Shown: positions 1 through 8,738 of the stretch, piece after piece
Position numbering within the stretch: the first letter of the stretch is position 1
Layout of the letters: each line of letters begins with the position of its first letter
Assembly (NCBI GenBank): GCA_021797795.1
Contig: JAJZZB010000018.1
Location: 1 to 35,854 of the forward strand
DNA from: Actinomycetes bacterium
GTDB lineage: Bacteria > Actinomycetota > Acidimicrobiia > Acidimicrobiales > Bog-793
DNA: 35,854 nt
Reading direction: 5' to 3'
The notes under the pieces: generated by a model
Databases searched by the model: none
Told to the model about the DNA's origin: nothing
Seen by the model: the letters and a program-made list of their open reading frames with translations, nothing else
Program-made: the position numbers and the translations under genes

Positions 1-1113
1 GTGCATGGCGAGGGCGTAGCCGACCTCGGGATCGCTCGTCGAGCGGGCGAAGACGAGGCCGAACACGGTCCCGAGAGGGATCTTCGAGGAGCCGGTCGAC
101 ACGAGCGGCCCACCGGAGTTGCCCGGAACGATGACGGCGTGCAGCTCGTAGATCTTCCTCGTCACGACGGCGTTGCCGTAGATGTCGAGCCCGCTCGCCG
201 AGTAGGAGCCGTTGACGGCGGCAGCCACCCCGGTCAGCCCACCGTTGCCGGGGTAGCCGAGCGCCGCGCCCTTGGTGCCCGCGGCGACCGTCGTCGTGTC
301 GACGTGCAGCGTCGGGACGCTCAGCCCCGGCACCCTCAGCACGGCCACGTCGAGCTTGGGGTCGAACAGGATGGGCGTTGCCCGGTAGGAGCCCGCCGAG
401 TCGACGACCTGGGGATGGGTGTCACCGGCGACGACGTGGGCGTTCGTGACCACGAGCTCCGGGGCGACGACGAACCCGGAGCCTTCCACGATGGCGTTGC
501 ACGCCGGGCCGATCACCTTCACCGTCGATCGACCGTCGGCCGCCAGGGCTGCTCGGACCAGGGCGTCGCTCGGTTGGCTGGCAGGCGGCAGCAGCTGCGG
601 GGGCAGATTCACGAACACGACGGGGAATCCCTGGCCGGCGAGGAACGACTCCACCCGGGCGAACAGCGACGGCAACGTCGGGAGAGCACGGTTCGTCCCC
701 TGGAGGATGGCTGAGTCCTGGACCGCGCGGTCCACGGCGCCGAGACGGCTCCCGGCGACCAGGTTGCCGAGCAGCCAGCAGGCGAGCAGCGTCGCGACGG
801 CGCCGACGACGGCGCCGAGCGCCTTGTCGAGGGCACGGAGCCGGATGCGGCGCAGCACCCTCCCGACGCGCAGCCCCACCACCTCACCGATGAAACCGAG
901 CAGGAGGGCGGCGACCAGCACGACGACGATGGCGACGACCCCACGGGCGGCCGGCGAGACGAGCCGGGCTGCCGGCGGCGCGATCAGCACACCGAGCACG
1001 AGCCCGAGCCACAGCCCCCCGAAGGTGAAGACCTGCAGGGCTCCCCCCGTCCTCCACCCGTGCAGGGCGGACAGGAGCACGAGGACGATGATGACGAGGT
1101 CGACCCAGTTCAT
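1..1113 (-). CDS. MarP-like membrane serine protease (CvpA + trypsin), 3' end outside window
   Basis: The gene starts at ATG 1113-1111 and is still open at base 1, so the C-terminus is missing (371 codons seen). Residues about 1-125 form a CvpA-like block of four hydrophobic helices. A linker follows, then a chymotrypsin-fold protease. The triad is visible as H226 (TNAHVVAG), D255 (KLDVAVLRV) and S333 (PGNSGGPL), with spacing close to mycobacterial MarP (H235/D264/S343, from memory). MarP is a periplasmic protease needed for acid and oxidative stress resistance in Mycobacterium tuberculosis. The same role here is inferred from architecture only. The gene is divergent from the membrane protein that starts at 1234. 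The family call is secure; the substrate is unknown. Confidence 0.92.
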   Translation of the reverse strand, partial: MNWVDLVIIVLVLLSALHGWRTGGALQVFTFGGLWLGLVLGVLIAPPAARLVSPAARGVVAIVVVLVAALLLGFIGEVVGLRVGRVLRRIRLRALDKALGAVVGAVATLLACWLLGNLVAGSRLGAVDRAVQDSAILQGTNRALPTLPSLFARVESFLAGQGFPVVFVNLPPQLLPPASQPSDALVRAALAADGRSTVKVIGPACNAIVEGSGFVVAPELVVTNAHVVAGDTHPQVVDSAGSYRATPILFDPKLDVAVLRVPGLSVPTLHVDTTTVAAGTKGAALGYPGNGGLTGVAAAVNGSYSASGLDIYGNAVVTRKIYELHAVIVPGNSGGPLVSTGSSKIPLGTVFGLVFARSTSDPEVGYALAMH

Positions 1114-1233
1114 CGCGTCGGCGCGACCTGCATCGGACCATGATGCCGGAACCGGCTCCCCCCCGGCCAGCGGGCCGCCATGTAGGGCCGTCCGACCCTG
1201 TCGGCACAGCGACGCCCGGCGCAAGGTGGGGCG

Positions 1234-1974
1234 GTGACCGCCTCCTCGGCGCCGCCGGCCAGTGGGCCACCGCGGCGAAGCGCCGCCCTCGGGGTGGTCA
1301 CGACGCTTCTCGGAAGCGTGGTCGTGCTGATCGGCCTCGCGCTCCTCGCGGCGGGCGGTGGTCTGATGTGGCTGAACTACGCCGAGCGCGACGCGTCGGG
1401 CTACTTCAGCACCTCGACGACCGCATTGTCGAGCACCGGCCATGCGTTCGTCTCCATCGTCGATTTCGGCGACGGCACCGGCCCGATGGGCTGGCTGCCC
1501 GAGCGCGCAATCGGAAGCGTCCGGGTCCAGGCGGAGCTGGCCGACGGCGCGTCGGTCTTCATCGGTATCGCCCCACTCGTCGCGATCGAGCGGTACCTGA
1601 GCGGAGTCGGGTACGACAAGATGAGCAGCCTGGCGTTCGCATCGCTCAGGGCCGCTGACCGCCACCTCACCGGCGACCCGGCCGCCTTGCCGCAGGCGAG
1701 CACCTTCTGGGTGGCATCCGCCGTTGGGCTCGGCCGACAGAGCCTCGCCTGGGATGTGCGGCCCGGCCACTGGGCGGTGGTCATCATGCGAGGCGACGCC
1801 GCCGCTCCGGTGGTCGCCTCCGTCTCGCTCGGGGCGAAGGCGGGTTGGGTCGCTCCGCTCGGAGGCGGTCTGCTCGCCGGAGGGGCGCTGCTCCTCCTCG
1901 CCGGTCCGCTGCTCGCATTTAAGGGCGCCCGGCCGCAGAAGGCCATCGTCGAAGACGACGCCGATGCCGGCTGA
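1234..1974 (+). CDS. Two-TM membrane protein with large extracytoplasmic domain, unknown function
   Basis: This is a 246-aa protein with a GTG start. A short proline/serine-rich N-terminus leads to a transmembrane helix at about residues 20-45. A domain of about 165 residues follows, probably outside the membrane, then a second helix at about 210-232 and a short acidic cytoplasmic tail (EDDADAG). I see no catalytic motif and do not recognise the family with confidence. Similar two-helix proteins of unknown function are common in actinobacteria. It precedes the ABC exporter genes in the same direction but is separated from them by about 280 bases, so co-transcription is uncertain. A weak 6-bp hairpin (1970-1986) overlaps the stop codon. 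Confidence 0.75.
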   Translation: MTASSAPPASGPPRRSAALGVVTTLLGSVVVLIGLALLAAGGGLMWLNYAERDASGYFSTSTTALSSTGHAFVSIVDFGDGTGPMGWLPERAIGSVRVQAELADGASVFIGIAPLVAIERYLSGVGYDKMSSLAFASLRAADRHLTGDPAALPQASTFWVASAVGLGRQSLAWDVRPGHWAVVIMRGDAAAPVVASVSLGAKAGWVAPLGGGLLAGGALLLLAGPLLAFKGARPQKAIVEDDADAG

Positions 1975-2258
1975 GGAGCGCTCAGCGGTCTTCCGCGTGC
2001 TCGCCTGCGCAGCGTTGCCCTGCGACCAGTACCTGCCGTTCCGCCTGCACGCCAGAGGTCGTGATGCCGTCCACGAGTCGCCCGCACCGGGCGCGGGCGA
2101 GAGGGCCGAGGGGGACCGGCAGGCAGCCGCCTGAGGGGGAGCCGCTCCCTGCCGCCGACCACCGACTGGTCGCCGCCCACGACGAAGCCCGAGTTCGTGA
2201 CTTCCTCCCCTATCTCCGAGGCGCCGGGCGGCGTGTGATGGTGGGGGAGGCCACAACG

Positions 2259-3248
2259 ATGAGAGCACGTCCACGTCCTGCCGTCGCAGCCGGCGCCCGG
2301 CGGACGGTGGGACCGCCCGTCGTCGAGATGGAGAAGGTGAGCAAGCGCTACCGCGGCGGCGGCGGCATCGAGGACGTCACTCTCGAGGTCGGGCCAGGCG
2401 AGGTCTTCGGCTTCCTCGGACCGAACGGCGCCGGCAAGACCACGACCATCCGTCTCCTTCTCGATCTCATCCGGCCCGACCGTGGAACGATCCGTCTGTT
2501 CGGCCTCGACCCCCGGCGAGACGGCGTGGCGGTTCGCCGACGCCTCGGCTACCTGCCCGGCGACCTCGTGCTCTACGACCGCCTGAGTGCGAGGGAGCTG
2601 CTCTCGCATTTCGCCCACCTGAGGAAGGGGCCATCTTGGGAGGCCATCGCCTCCTTGTGCGAGCGCTTCGACCTCGAGGTGGACCGCCCGATCAGGTCGT
2701 TATCGAAGGGGAACCGCCAGAAGGTGGGACTGGTCCAGGCGCTCATGGGCATGCCTGAGCTGCTGCTCCTCGACGAGCCCACCTCGGGCCTCGATCCGAT
2801 CGTCCAGCACGAGTTGCACTCGAGCCTTCGCCAGCTGGCCCTCGAAGGCACGACGGTCTTCCTCTCCTCGCACGTCCTGTCCGAGGTGGAGCAGGTTGCC
2901 GACCGTGTCGGCATGATCAGGGCTGGACGGGTGGCAGCAGTCGAGCGGGTCGACGAGCTCAGGTCGCGCTCGGTCCACCTGGTGGACGTCCGCACCGCCG
3001 CGCCGATCGACCCGGCGGCCTTCTCAGCGCTCCCAGGCGTCGCGAGGCTCGACGTCGTCGACCACTCGGCCCACCTCGAGATCGCTGGATCGCTCGGCCC
3101 GCTCATCGGAGAGCTTGCCGGGATGGAGGTCACCGAGCTGTCGGTGCGCGAACCGGACCTGGAAGAGATCTTCCTCTCGTTCTACGCACGCCCGCGCGCC
3201 GCACCCACAGGAAGCCGCCGTGAGGAGCACGACCGTGGACGACCGTAG
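2259..3248 (+). CDS. ABC transporter ATP-binding protein (ABC-2 type exporter)
   Basis: ATP-hydrolysing subunit of an exporter, 329 aa. Start 2259 is chosen over in-frame ATGs at 2061 and 2238 because GGGGGAGG at 2243-2250 sits 8 nt before it. Walker A is GPNGAGKTTT, the signature is the SKGNRQK variant of LSGGQ, Walker B is LLLLDEPTSGLDP, and the H-loop is SSHVL. The C-terminal 80 residues are the DrrA/CcmA-type accessory region found in drug and polyketide exporters. The 3' end overlaps the permease start by 14 nt, so the two are translationally coupled. The substrate cannot be told from sequence. Confidence 0.93.
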   Translation: MRARPRPAVAAGARRTVGPPVVEMEKVSKRYRGGGGIEDVTLEVGPGEVFGFLGPNGAGKTTTIRLLLDLIRPDRGTIRLFGLDPRRDGVAVRRRLGYLPGDLVLYDRLSARELLSHFAHLRKGPSWEAIASLCERFDLEVDRPIRSLSKGNRQKVGLVQALMGMPELLLLDEPTSGLDPIVQHELHSSLRQLALEGTTVFLSSHVLSEVEQVADRVGMIRAGRVAAVERVDELRSRSVHLVDVRTAAPIDPAAFSALPGVARLDVVDHSAHLEIAGSLGPLIGELAGMEVTELSVREPDLEEIFLSFYARPRAAPTGSRREEHDRGRP

Positions 3249-4056
3249 GCGGCGCTTTGCCGAGCTGCACTCCATCTTCGAGCGGGAGCTTCACGAGCAC
3301 CGGCGCGCGCTGATCGGATGGGGCGCCGGGCTCGTGGCCTACGCGGCCGTCATGCTCGCCAGTTTCACGGCCGTCCGGGACAACCATGAGATCAGCAAGC
3401 TGCTGGGGAGCTACCCGAAGGCGTTCAGGGACATGTTCGGCATCACGGACTACGCGAGCGGACCCGGGTACCTGAGAGCCGAGATCTTCTCGCTCGTCGG
3501 CCCGCTCCTCATCATCATCCTGGCGGTGCTGTGGGGCTCGGACGTGACGGCGGGCGAAGAGGAGCGGGGGACGCTCGACATCCTGATGGCGAACCCCGTC
3601 TCCCGCAGGCGCGTGGTGGCCGAGAAGTGGGCCGCCGTTGCCGTCGGCGTCACGCTCGTCACCGCCGTGTTCGGGCTCGTGATCGGCCTCGGGGCTCCTG
3701 TCGTCGGCATGCGGGTGCCGACGGCCGACCTCGTGGCGGTCCTTGTCGCCACCGACCTCATCGCCATCCTGTTCGCCACGGTGGCGCTGGCGTTGGCGGC
3801 CGCCAGTGGCCGGCGCGCGATCGCCCGCGGTGTGGCTGCCGTCCTCGCCGTCGCCTCCTATCTGGCGAGCTCCCTCGCCGAGCTCGTCGGTTGGCTCCGT
3901 CCCGTCCGGCCCTTCTCACCGTGGTACCACGCCCTCGGCATCGACCCTCTGACGGTCGGGTTCGCGCCCTGGCACCTGGCGCTGCTCGTCGGGCTGGTCG
4001 CAGCCTTCGCCGTTCTGGCGGCCGTCTCCTTCGAGCGCCGGGATCTGGCCGTCTGA
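3235..4056 (+). CDS. ABC-2 type permease
   Basis: Membrane subunit paired with the ATPase ending at 3248. GTG 3235 is preceded by GAGGAG at 3222-3227 with a 7-nt gap. GTG 3220 is a possible alternative. The protein is about 273 aa with six predicted helices: one near residues 25-45, then five from about 90 to the C-terminus. The cytoplasmic segment after helix 2 carries E-E-E-R-G-T-L-D (EEERGTLDILMANPVSR), a hallmark of ABC-2 permeases in which the G-T-L-D/E-L-L run is strongly conserved. The pair is expected to export a hydrophobic or antibiotic-like compound, but the specific substrate is unknown. Its stop codon overlaps the first ATG of the deacetylase remnant. Confidence 0.9.
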   Translation: MDDRRRRFAELHSIFERELHEHRRALIGWGAGLVAYAAVMLASFTAVRDNHEISKLLGSYPKAFRDMFGITDYASGPGYLRAEIFSLVGPLLIIILAVLWGSDVTAGEEERGTLDILMANPVSRRRVVAEKWAAVAVGVTLVTAVFGLVIGLGAPVVGMRVPTADLVAVLVATDLIAILFATVALALAAASGRRAIARGVAAVLAVASYLASSLAELVGWLRPVRPFSPWYHALGIDPLTVGFAPWHLALLVGLVAAFAVLAAVSFERRDLAV

Positions 4057-4668
4057 TGGGCGGAGGCCTGCTCGCCGGTCTCGCCGTCCGGTCGGCGCGT
4101 CGGCGCATGCGGTACGCGGACGGCGTGCCGAAGACCCGGGCGACCCTGGCGCAGGAACGGCTGCGGGTCACGCTCTTCCTGACCGGCAGCTTCGTCGCCA
4201 CCTATCCGACGGCTGCCCGGGCCATGGCGGCCACCGGCATGCGCCTGGGCGACCACTCGGTCGCCCGTCCCCTCTTCACCGAGCTCACCGACGCCGAGAT
4301 CGGCCACGAAGTGCTCGGCGCCCGGTCGCAGATCGTGGCGGTCACTTGGTCCGACCCCTGGCCCTGGTTCGAGTGCCCCTAGTTCGATCACAACGACCAC
4401 ACGATCGCTGCGGTGAACTCGGTGGGCTTCGTCCCGATCGGCTGGCCGGTCGGCACCCTCGGCTGGGAGGGACTTCCGGCGGCATCACCGTCTCTACCGT
4501 CGTGAATCGAGTGCTCGCCAACCTGCAGCCGGGCGCGACCGTCGTCATGCACTGCGGCTCGAACCCGACGGACCACTCGACGCCCGACGCCGACGCGCTC
4601 TCGACGGTGATCCACGGCGTGAGGGCGCGGGCTACTGCTTTGTCACCCCCGACGCCCTCCTGCCCTGA
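4056..4668 (+). pseudogene. Polysaccharide deacetylase (NodB homology) remnant
   Basis: Three frames read in order rebuild the C-terminal two thirds of a NodB-fold deacetylase. Frame 1 (4056-4382) gives VTLFLTGSFVATYP and the degenerate metal motif GDHSVARPLFTELTDAEI, then ends at an in-frame TAG (4380-4382) where the family has an RFPYG-like motif. After the stop the same frame continues to GTLGWEG. A shift near 4470 leads to TSGGITV and VMHCGSNPTDHST. A second shift near 4630 (one base lost) restores GYCFVTPDALLP and a stop at 4666-4668. The N-terminal TFDDGP motif is reduced to YADGVPK, so the metal-binding aspartate pair is lost. The tail overlaps the 3' end of the ATPase gene on the other strand. 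Intact enzymes deacetylate peptidoglycan or chitin-like polymers. This copy is dead. Confidence 0.85.
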
Positions 4669-7025
4669 GGACGCGCCCCAGCCAGCGCCGGCGCGTCCGG
4701 TACGGGCTCGTCGGAGACCATCGACAGGTAGCCCTCCTCCTCCTGCGCGAAGTGCAGGATGAGGACGGCGTGCAGTCCATAGAGGATCCGGCGCAGGTCC
4801 CTGCGCTCCTCGCCGTCGGGCCCTTCCGGGCCGAGATCGCGGACGAGGCGCCCGAGCATCGCGACGAGATGGTCGATCTCGACGTGGGTCCTGCTCATCG
4901 TGCCGACGGGGTCCCGTCCGCCGAGCAGCCGAGCCACGACGGGATAGAAGTCCTCCTGCTCGCGGCGCTCGTGGGGGAGGAGGTCGTCGACGAGGAAGCG
5001 CTCGAGCGCGACGAGCCGGCTCGTCGCCTCGCCGGGCTCGAGGTCCTCGAGACTGTCGGCGATCGACCTGATCTCCCCGAGGTGAGGGCGAAGTCGTGCG
5101 TGGTCCTCGGCAAGCAGGTGCCCGAGCGCCGCCTCTCCGGGAGAGACCGCCGCCGACTCCCGAGGGGCGAGCAGTGCGCGGAGGGCGTTCAGGATCACGA
5201 CGACGTCGATCGCCTCCTGGGTGACGGCGCCCGGCAGCGGGGCGAGCAGCCCGACGGCCGCCACGCCCATGGCGGCGACGGACAGGCCCATCCCGACGGT
5301 CACGCTCTCGAGGGCGATCCGCCTCGAGCGCCGAGCCGTCTTCAGCGCCGACACGATCGGATCGATGCGGTCCAGCGTGACCACGACGTCGGCCGTCTCC
5401 GAGGAGGCCGAGGCGCCTCGGGCCCCGAGGGCGATCCCGACGTCGGCCGCCGCCAGTGCCGGCGCGTCGTTGACTCCGTCGCCGACCATCACGGTCGTGC
5501 CCCGCTGGCGTTCCAGGCGAACGGACTCGACCTTGTCAGCGGGCGAGCGCTCTGCGAGAACCTGGTCGACCCCGACGACGGCGCCGACGCTCTCGGCCAC
5601 CGCCTGCCGGTCACCGCTCGCCATCACGATCCTCGAGATGCCGGCCACACGGAGCTCGCGGATCGACCGAGCGGCGTCAGGCCGGAGCGGATCCTCGACC
5701 AGGAGCACACCCGCCAGCTCTCCGTCCACCTCGACGTAGACGGTCGTGGACGAGTCCATCTCCGCCCGCCTTCGCACCCGCCTGGTCCACGGCAGCCGGC
5801 CGGCATCCAGCCACTCGGCCCGGCCGACCCGGACGACATGGCCCTCGAGCGTGCCGGCAGCACCCTTGCCGAGCACCTCGCTCACCTCCGCGGGCCAGGG
5901 CAGCTCCAGCCCCCGCTCGCTCCCCGCCCGGACGATGGCGGAGGCCAGCACGTGCGGAGAGGTCTGCTCGAGGCCGGCCGCCAGGCGCAGCACCTCGTCG
6001 CCCTGGCGTCCCGGTGCCGGCACCACCTCGCTCACCACCGGCTCGCCCCGGGTCACCGTCCCCGTCTTGTCGAGGACGAGCACCCTCGCGGTTGCGAGCC
6101 GCTCGAGCACCCCGCCACCCTTCACGATGACGCCTGTCCGGGCCGTGCGCGAGAGGCCGGCCACCAGTGCGATCGGTGCCGCCAGGATGAGCGGGCACGG
6201 CGTCGCCACGACGAGGACGGCGACCGCACGCTCGGCCGTTCCGCTGGCCGCCCAGACGACTCCGCACAAGATGAGCGAGAAGGGTACGAATGCGGCCGCG
6301 TACCGGTCTGCCATCCGAACAAAGGGCGGCCGATCGGCGATCGCCGAGGAGACCAGCCCGACGATGCCGGCGAAGGTGCTCTCCGCTGCGGTCGAGATCG
6401 CCCGCAGGTCGAACGGGCCGCCGGCGTTCACCGCACCGCTCTCGACGAGGTCGTTCCGGGAGGACGTGACCGGACTCGACTCTCCGGTGAGCGACGACAG
6501 GTCGAGCATGGCCGACTCGGACTCGAGCCGACCGTCGACCGGCACGATCTCTCCGGCCTTCACGAGCAGCAGATCCCCTGCCCTCACCGACTCGAGCGGA
6601 GGGCTGTCGGTCCCGCCGGCGCCATAACGGTGCACGACCTGCGGGGCGTGCGCCAGCAGTCGGCGCAGGTCGGCCTCGGCCCGGGCTGCTGCCCAGCTCT
6701 CGAGGAGCCGGCCGGTCGCGACCATGAGTGCGATGACCGCAGCCGCGGCATATTCGCTCACGGCCACGGCGCCCCCGAGAGCGAGCGCCGCCAGCACGTC
6801 CACGCCGAGGCGGCGTCGGCTCAACGCGCTGGCGGTGGCACAAAGGACGGCGAGGAGGGAGACGGCGGCCGAGAGGGACCAGACGACGTCTGCCGCCCTG
6901 CCGGCGCCGACCAGGGCCAGCACCACCCCGGCGACAAGCCCGGCCGAGCAGCTGGCGAACAGGGCCCAGTCGACGGTGACACGCCGGGGCCACCATCTCG
7001 AGCGCGCCGCGCCGTCAGCGACCAC
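4632..7025 (-). CDS. P1B-5-type metal-transporting ATPase with C-terminal hemerythrin domain
   Basis: A 797-aa P-type ATPase. Visible motifs are TGES in the actuator domain, T275-P-C-P278 in the transport helix, D319-KTGT as phosphorylation site, GDGVND in the hinge, and QEAID followed by ILNALR in the last helix. TPCP with the QE..D helix marks the P1B-5 subgroup, whose studied members export Ni2+ or Fe2+. No N-terminal heavy-metal-associated domain is present. Residues about 635-780 are a hemerythrin HHE domain (LLAEDH, LLPHERREQEDFYP, HVEIDH, ILHFAQEEEGY) that could bind a di-iron centre. Such C-terminal hemerythrin domains are known in P1B-5 pumps (Acidothermus cellulolyticus). The gene is monocistronic, with a palindromic operator candidate 36-49 bases before the start. 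Confidence 0.93.
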   Translation of the reverse strand: MVADGAARSRWWPRRVTVDWALFASCSAGLVAGVVLALVGAGRAADVVWSLSAAVSLLAVLCATASALSRRRLGVDVLAALALGGAVAVSEYAAAAVIALMVATGRLLESWAAARAEADLRRLLAHAPQVVHRYGAGGTDSPPLESVRAGDLLLVKAGEIVPVDGRLESESAMLDLSSLTGESSPVTSSRNDLVESGAVNAGGPFDLRAISTAAESTFAGIVGLVSSAIADRPPFVRMADRYAAAFVPFSLILCGVVWAASGTAERAVAVLVVATPCPLILAAPIALVAGLSRTARTGVIVKGGGVLERLATARVLVLDKTGTVTRGEPVVSEVVPAPGRQGDEVLRLAAGLEQTSPHVLASAIVRAGSERGLELPWPAEVSEVLGKGAAGTLEGHVVRVGRAEWLDAGRLPWTRRVRRRAEMDSSTTVYVEVDGELAGVLLVEDPLRPDAARSIRELRVAGISRIVMASGDRQAVAESVGAVVGVDQVLAERSPADKVESVRLERQRGTTVMVGDGVNDAPALAAADVGIALGARGASASSETADVVVTLDRIDPIVSALKTARRSRRIALESVTVGMGLSVAAMGVAAVGLLAPLPGAVTQEAIDVVVILNALRALLAPRESAAVSPGEAALGHLLAEDHARLRPHLGEIRSIADSLEDLEPGEATSRLVALERFLVDDLLPHERREQEDFYPVVARLLGGRDPVGTMSRTHVEIDHLVAMLGRLVRDLGPEGPDGEERRDLRRILYGLHAVLILHFAQEEEGYLSMVSDEPVPDAPALAGARPQGRRASGVTKQ

Positions 7026-7058
7026 ACGGCCACCCTACGGTCGCCCTTCTCCTCGTCC

Positions 7059-7074
7059 TAGGGCCGAACGTCCC
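7059..7074 (-). promoter_or_regulatory. DosR-box-like palindrome upstream of the hemerythrin-ATPase
   Basis: Reading tagggccgaacgtccc on plus, the core GGGCC-N4-GTCCC is an imperfect palindrome. Its minus-strand form GGGACGTTCGGCCC resembles the actinobacterial DosR/DevR consensus GGGACTWWAGTCCC. It lies 33-49 bases upstream of the ATPase start at 7025, a suitable position for an activator. A 15-of-16 match occurs at 12102-12117. A 16-mer this similar can recur by chance in 36 kb of GC-rich DNA, so the case rests on symmetry, consensus likeness and position. Confidence 0.45.
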
Positions 7075-7841
7075 CGTCGGGGGGAGGCCGTCCCCGGGCT
7101 CTCCGGCTACCTGCCCCGAGACGGCCCGGGGTCTCCTCGCCAGGCGCGCGCCAGCCTGCTCACGAGGGTCGGGAGCGCTCGACGCGGGATCCCCTTGCCG
7201 GCTCCTCGGGGGGCGAGGTGATCCTCGAGACCGCGCTCGGAGCCTCTCGCATCCCCGTCGTCGTCCTTCTCGCCGCCGCCCCCGGAACCTTGGTCGAGAC
7301 CGACCCGTTCCTCTCGGGGCCACCGTCTTGATCGCCGGCGCCAGCTTCCACGAGCTGATCATCACGGGGTCGGCACCGGCCGTTTCCGACGGCTCCCGGC
7401 CTGGCTCGAGATGCGAGACCTGAACGACCCGAAGGCGAGGGTCATCGCCGAGCGCCTTGTCGCCGCCGCCAGCTTCCTCGAGCTCGTGGTCGACCTCAGG
7501 GAGCCGCGAGAGTCCTCGAGGCCGGGGCGGGTCGTGGTCGTCATCCCCGCTCTCGCCGCCTTCCGCCGGTTCGGCAACCCGGCAGGTCCCCGGCGGCGGC
7601 GACAAACCCCGGTGGACCGCACGGCGCCAGGTTCGAGCAGAGCAGTGCCGCGACGCCCGTCGGCCGCCCGCTCGGGGCGGCCGGTACCCCCCTCGCCTGC
7701 AGGACTCACGCCCTCTCCTCCCGATCGGTCGCCAAACGGCTCCCCGGGAGGCGGTCAGGCCGGCCGCCAGCCCGGTCGGCACCTCTGCCCGGCTGTCCCG
7801 CCCGGTGCCCGGCGGAGGCCGTTCGCCGCCGCGCCCTTCGG
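7075..7841. other. 767-bp gap with coding-like fragments, no intact gene
   Basis: No full-length gene is convincing here. On the plus strand three stretches look coding by composition but are in different frames: 7217-7330 (reads EVILETALGASRIPVVVLLA, then a stop), 7323-7400 (VLIAGASFHELIITG), and 7411-7570 (RVIAERLVAAASFLELVV). They may be pieces of one decayed plus-strand gene whose promoter would share the palindrome at 7059-7074. I do not recognise the family. Beyond 7570 I see nothing beyond high-GC shadow frames. Confidence 0.3.
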
Positions 7842-8684
7842 ATGACCTGGTCGCGCGACGCTGGTGTGGTGCCCGGATCTCCGCCAGCGGTCCGCTCCCC
7901 CGCGCGGACCGCCCGGAGGGCCCAGGGCCTCGTCGAACGCCTACGTCGGGCCGGGTGCGTGGCAGCAGAGGAGGAGGCCGTCGAGCTCGAGGCGCGTGCC
8001 GGCGGTGACCAGGTGCTGCTCGAGCGCCTGGTCCAACGCCGCGTGGACGGCGAACCGCTCGCTTGGGTCACCGGTTCCACCTGCTTCGCCGGCCGTCGCA
8101 TCCTCGTCCGTCCCGGCGTCTACGTGCCGCGAGCTCAAAGCGAGCTGCTCGTGGCACGGGCGCTCCTCCGGCTGCCGCCGGACGGCTGCGCCGTCGACCT
8201 GTGCACAGGCTCGGGTGCAGTCGCGGTGGCGCTGGCGCACGCCAGGCCGGGCGCCACCGTCGTCGGGACCGAGCTCGACCCTGCCGCCTGCGCCTGTGCG
8301 CGCGACAACGGCGTCACGGTCTACCCCGGAGACCTCACCGAGCCTCTGCCTGCCGCGCTCGTCGGCAGCGTCGATCTCGTGACCGCAGTGGCGCCCTATG
8401 TCCCCACCGGCGCACTCTGCCTCCTGCCGAGGGACAGCCGGGACCACGAGCCTTTGATTGCCCTCGACGGCGGGCGGGAGGGCGTCGGTGTCCTGTCTCG
8501 GGTGATCGCGCAGGCCGCCCGGCTGCTTCGGCTGGGCGGTTGGCTCGTTGTCGAACTCGGTGGAGACGAGGCCGACCGTGTCGGCGGCCTCCTCGGATCA
8601 CACGGCTACCGCCAGGTGCGGACGAGCTGCGACGAGGACGGCGATGTTCGCTGCCTCGAGGCGCAGCTGGAGGCCCGGCGGTAG
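7842..8684 (+). CDS. PrmC-related putative protein N5-glutamine methyltransferase
   Basis: A 280-aa class I SAM-dependent methyltransferase. The N-terminal helical region (about 1-75) resembles the substrate-binding part of PrmC/HemK. Motif I is DLCTGSGAVAVALA (about residues 125-138), and TELDPAA follows as the ribose-binding acidic loop. The PrmC catalytic motif NPPY is changed to AVAPYVPT. A-P-Y-V-P-T with a following RDHEP and ALDGG pattern is, from memory, typical of the actinobacterial PrmC paralogue family (TIGR03704) rather than release-factor PrmC. The substrate protein is unknown. The start is uncertain: ATG 7842 is used, but an in-frame GTG lies nearby. It converges on the ArsR gene. 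Confidence 0.82.
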   Translation: MTWSRDAGVVPGSPPAVRSPARTARRAQGLVERLRRAGCVAAEEEAVELEARAGGDQVLLERLVQRRVDGEPLAWVTGSTCFAGRRILVRPGVYVPRAQSELLVARALLRLPPDGCAVDLCTGSGAVAVALAHARPGATVVGTELDPAACACARDNGVTVYPGDLTEPLPAALVGSVDLVTAVAPYVPTGALCLLPRDSRDHEPLIALDGGREGVGVLSRVIAQAARLLRLGGWLVVELGGDEADRVGGLLGSHGYRQVRTSCDEDGDVRCLEAQLEARR

Positions 8685-8720
8685 CCTGTGACCGGAGCGA
8701 TCAGGGCGCCGAGCGGCCAG

Positions 8721-8738
8721 GATCACCCGAAGGGGGAT
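8721..8738. terminator. Weak hairpin between convergent genes
   Basis: GATCACCC-GAA-GGGGGATC forms a 7-pair stem with one A-G mismatch and a 3-nt loop, between the methyltransferase stop and the ArsR stop. There is no T-run, as is common in high-GC actinobacteria. It could serve both directions. Evidence is the fold and location only. Confidence 0.28.

Noticed and set aside
305-318. GGGACGCTCAGCCC, similar to the DosR-type pattern
   Set aside because: It lies well inside the protease coding region and its right half does not match the palindrome.
4752-7061. A 769-codon open frame on the plus strand opposite the hemerythrin-ATPase
   Set aside because: Antisense shadow of a gene with complete P-type ATPase motifs; its composition is Arg/Asp/His-rich low complexity.
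7015-7782. Minus-strand 255-codon frame upstream of the ATPase
   Set aside because: Arg/Gly/Pro-rich, no ribosome binding site, no recognisable motif, and it crosses the candidate operator.
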